From positions 1 through 7,734 of the forward strand of contig JAMOQH010000142.1 of assembly GCA_027064085.1 (NCBI GenBank): a DNA stretch of 7,734 nucleotides, read 5' to 3'. Below the pieces are notes generated by a model, which worked only from the letters and a program-made list of their open reading frames with translations, did no database searches and was not told the DNA's origin. Origin of the DNA: a bacterium. Lineage in GTDB: Bacteria > UBP6 > JAFGXH01. Position numbers and translations under genes: made by a program. Of this stretch, positions 7,082 through 7,734 are shown in pieces; the first letter of the stretch is position 1; each line of letters opens with the position of its first letter.

Positions 7082-7170
7082 ATGAAAAACATTTTTTCGC
7101 GATAATCATATCTGTCGCATCCCTCTGTGCCAAGATGACACTGGACACAGAGGGAAGAGATAATAAGTAA
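7082..7170 (+). pseudogene. Remnant start of a fourth secreted protein (frameshifted signal peptide)
   Basis: GAGGAG (7070-7075) overlaps the TGA of gene 3 and sits 6 nt before ATG 7082, a typical coupled start. As written the frame gives only MKNIFSR and a stop. One extra T in the T6 run at 7092-7097, or a -1 ribosomal slip there, gives MKNIFFAIIISVASLCAK, a clear signal peptide, and then about 11 more codons to TAA at 7168-7170. The rest of the gene is missing. It is either a decayed, truncated gene or a base missing from the assembly; a working 29-aa secreted peptide made by frameshifting is possible but unsupported. Confidence 0.45.
7121..7154. repeat. Hairpin at the junction between two gene remnants
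   Basis: CCCTCTGTG (7121-7129) and CACAGAGGG (7146-7154) pair perfectly over 9 bp. After a bulged A at 7145 the stem continues with CCA (7130-7132) and TGG (7142-7144). No T-run follows. It lies where the signal-peptide remnant ends and the HNH frame begins, so it may mark a rearrangement junction or be a repeat element. Confidence 0.5.
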
Positions 7171-7488
7171 AAGGATCGAAAGAGGAGTTATTTCTAAAGC
7201 TATAAAAAAAGCAAATAATTATGAATGCCAAATCTGTAATGCATTAAAGTTACCTACTCGAACATTCATAAAAAGTGACGGTATTAGATACATTGAAACA
7301 CACCATATAATTCCTGTTGCTAATCTAAAAAAGGATTACTTGGTTTGTCAAACTTGATAACTGTTTGCCCAAATCATCATCGGCAATTACATTATGGCAA
7401 AGTTGAGATTTTAGAAAATAATGAAAGATATTTTAAATTAAAACTTGATGATAAATCTTTGCTAATCAAGAAAAATATAATTGAATAA
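7139..7488 (+). pseudogene. HNH endonuclease fragment, 5'-truncated and frameshifted
   Basis: The first frame (7139-7357) reads KANNYECQICNALK, with Cys30 and Cys33 of a CxxC pair, then YIETHHIIPV with His55/His56, and stops at TGA 7355-7357. The next frame carries on with SNLITVCPNHHRQLHYGKVEIL and ends at TAA 7486-7488. Together they form the complete HNH core of the CxxC...HH...CPNHH type found at the C-terminus of restriction-type and mobile-element nucleases. One extra A in the A6 run at 7327-7332 would join them as VANLKKGLLGLSNLITV. There is no ATG, GTG or TTG start between the upstream in-frame stop (7136-7138) and the domain, so the N-terminus, and any specificity domain, is missing or out of frame. 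As it stands it is probably non-functional. Confidence 0.7.
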
Positions 7489-7490
7489 AA

Positions 7491-7639
7491 CAGCTAACAA
7501 AAGCACCTGCGGTTCAGTTTCGTGGTCTGTCCCGTCTGAATCGTTCCGATTCAAACTTTGATTTGTTTGTCTGGGTGGAATCTTTCGGTTCCGCACCAAG
7601 CCACACGACTTAATGCAGCAGGGATAGCTATGTTAGCTG
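7491..7639 (+). other. attC-like nested inverted-repeat element
   Basis: CAGCTAAC (7491-7498) and GTTAGCTG (7632-7639) are perfect 8-bp ends. Inside are CCTGC (7506-7510) with GCAGG (7618-7622), and TCGTG (7520-7524) with CACGA (7604-7608) followed by a 2-nt offset. The tip holds a 7-bp hairpin, TGAATCG (7537-7543) with CGATTCA (7547-7553). The ends are AGCTAAC and GTTAGCT, each one base off the integron attC core consensus RYYYAAC/GTTRRRY, and the two deviations are complementary. AACAAAAGC after the left core also recalls attC sites. Order, spacing and position, directly after the stop of a plus-strand ORF, fit a gene-cassette end. Other explanations are a REP-type hairpin or a terminator. 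No integrase is in view. Confidence 0.4.
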
Positions 7640-7734
7640 CTGTTCTTCAGATTACTTCAAAAGTAAACATTTTTTGACACTTTGAGTTTTACAATTAACC
7701 TCTAATTGGTAAAGATAAAACACCTGATGCTACA
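7640..7734. other. Right-edge stretch with no recognised gene
   Basis: This AT-rich stretch contains a TTGACA (7674-7679), but the nearest good -10 (TACAAT, 7690-7695) is only 10 nt away, so no promoter is called. An ATG at 7727 runs off the window without an SD. If the preceding element is an attC, this would be the start of the next cassette. Confidence 0.3.

Noticed and set aside
7674-7695. TTGACA followed by TACAAT
   Set aside because: The two boxes are only 10 nt apart, too close for a sigma-70 promoter.
7695-7733. Minus-strand frame reading VASGVLSLPIRG then stop, possibly the end of a leftward gene
   Set aside because: Only 12 codons are visible before the window edge, too few to distinguish from chance.

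Overview
The window is an AT-rich stretch carrying three same-strand genes for large secreted proteins. All three have an N-terminal signal peptide and a C-terminal sorting-type tail: a PNP(FNP)-type opening, a small Ig-like beta-sandwich with an 'IYN.KGQ.V' core, and a basic/aliphatic end finishing in K. Such tails are typical of type IX secretion (T9SS) type A sorting domains and FlgD-Ig-like domains of the Fibrobacterota-Chlorobiota-Bacteroidota (FCB) group. The 'NYPNPFNPxTTI' version, a C10 protease fused to a beta-helix, and 'SPCINAG...DLAGNPR...DMG.YE' endings all recall Candidatus Cloacimonadota or a related FCB lineage. That placement is inference from protein style; there is no rRNA or marker gene here.

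Layout. 1-109: AT-rich leader with a strong Shine-Dalgarno (SD) sequence and no gene. 110-3487: 1125-aa secreted C10 (streptopain-family) cysteine protease with an intact Cys/His pair, followed by a five-rung Gly/Cys-rich beta-helix, an unassigned module of about 345 aa and the sorting tail. 3488-3632: intergenic, almost filled by three consecutive inverted repeats, the last a perfect 28-bp palindrome directly before the next SD. 3633-5933: 766-aa secreted protein with two beta-helix domains in tandem and a sorting tail. 5934-6120: intergenic with a 13-bp perfect hairpin and a more GC-rich, structured block. 6121-7071: 316-aa secreted protein with a DNRLRE-like beta-sandwich and a sorting tail.

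7072-7488 is decayed or frameshifted. First comes a translationally coupled start of a fourth secreted protein, whose signal peptide is readable only after a -1 shift at a T6 run. Next is an HNH nuclease fragment without a proper start, interrupted by one missing base at an A6 run. 7489-7639: three base after the HNH stop, a 149-nt inverted-repeat element with AGCTAAC/GTTAGCT ends oriented like an integron attC site. 7640-7734: no gene recognised.

The three intact genes look like an outer-surface set: a self-activating protease on an adhesive beta-helix stalk, a double beta-helix protein and a small carbohydrate- or matrix-type beta-sandwich protein, probably exported by the same route. Hairpins between them suggest separate transcripts. 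The right end, with gene remnants and an attC-like element, looks like accessory or recombining DNA; it is the most unusual part of the window.
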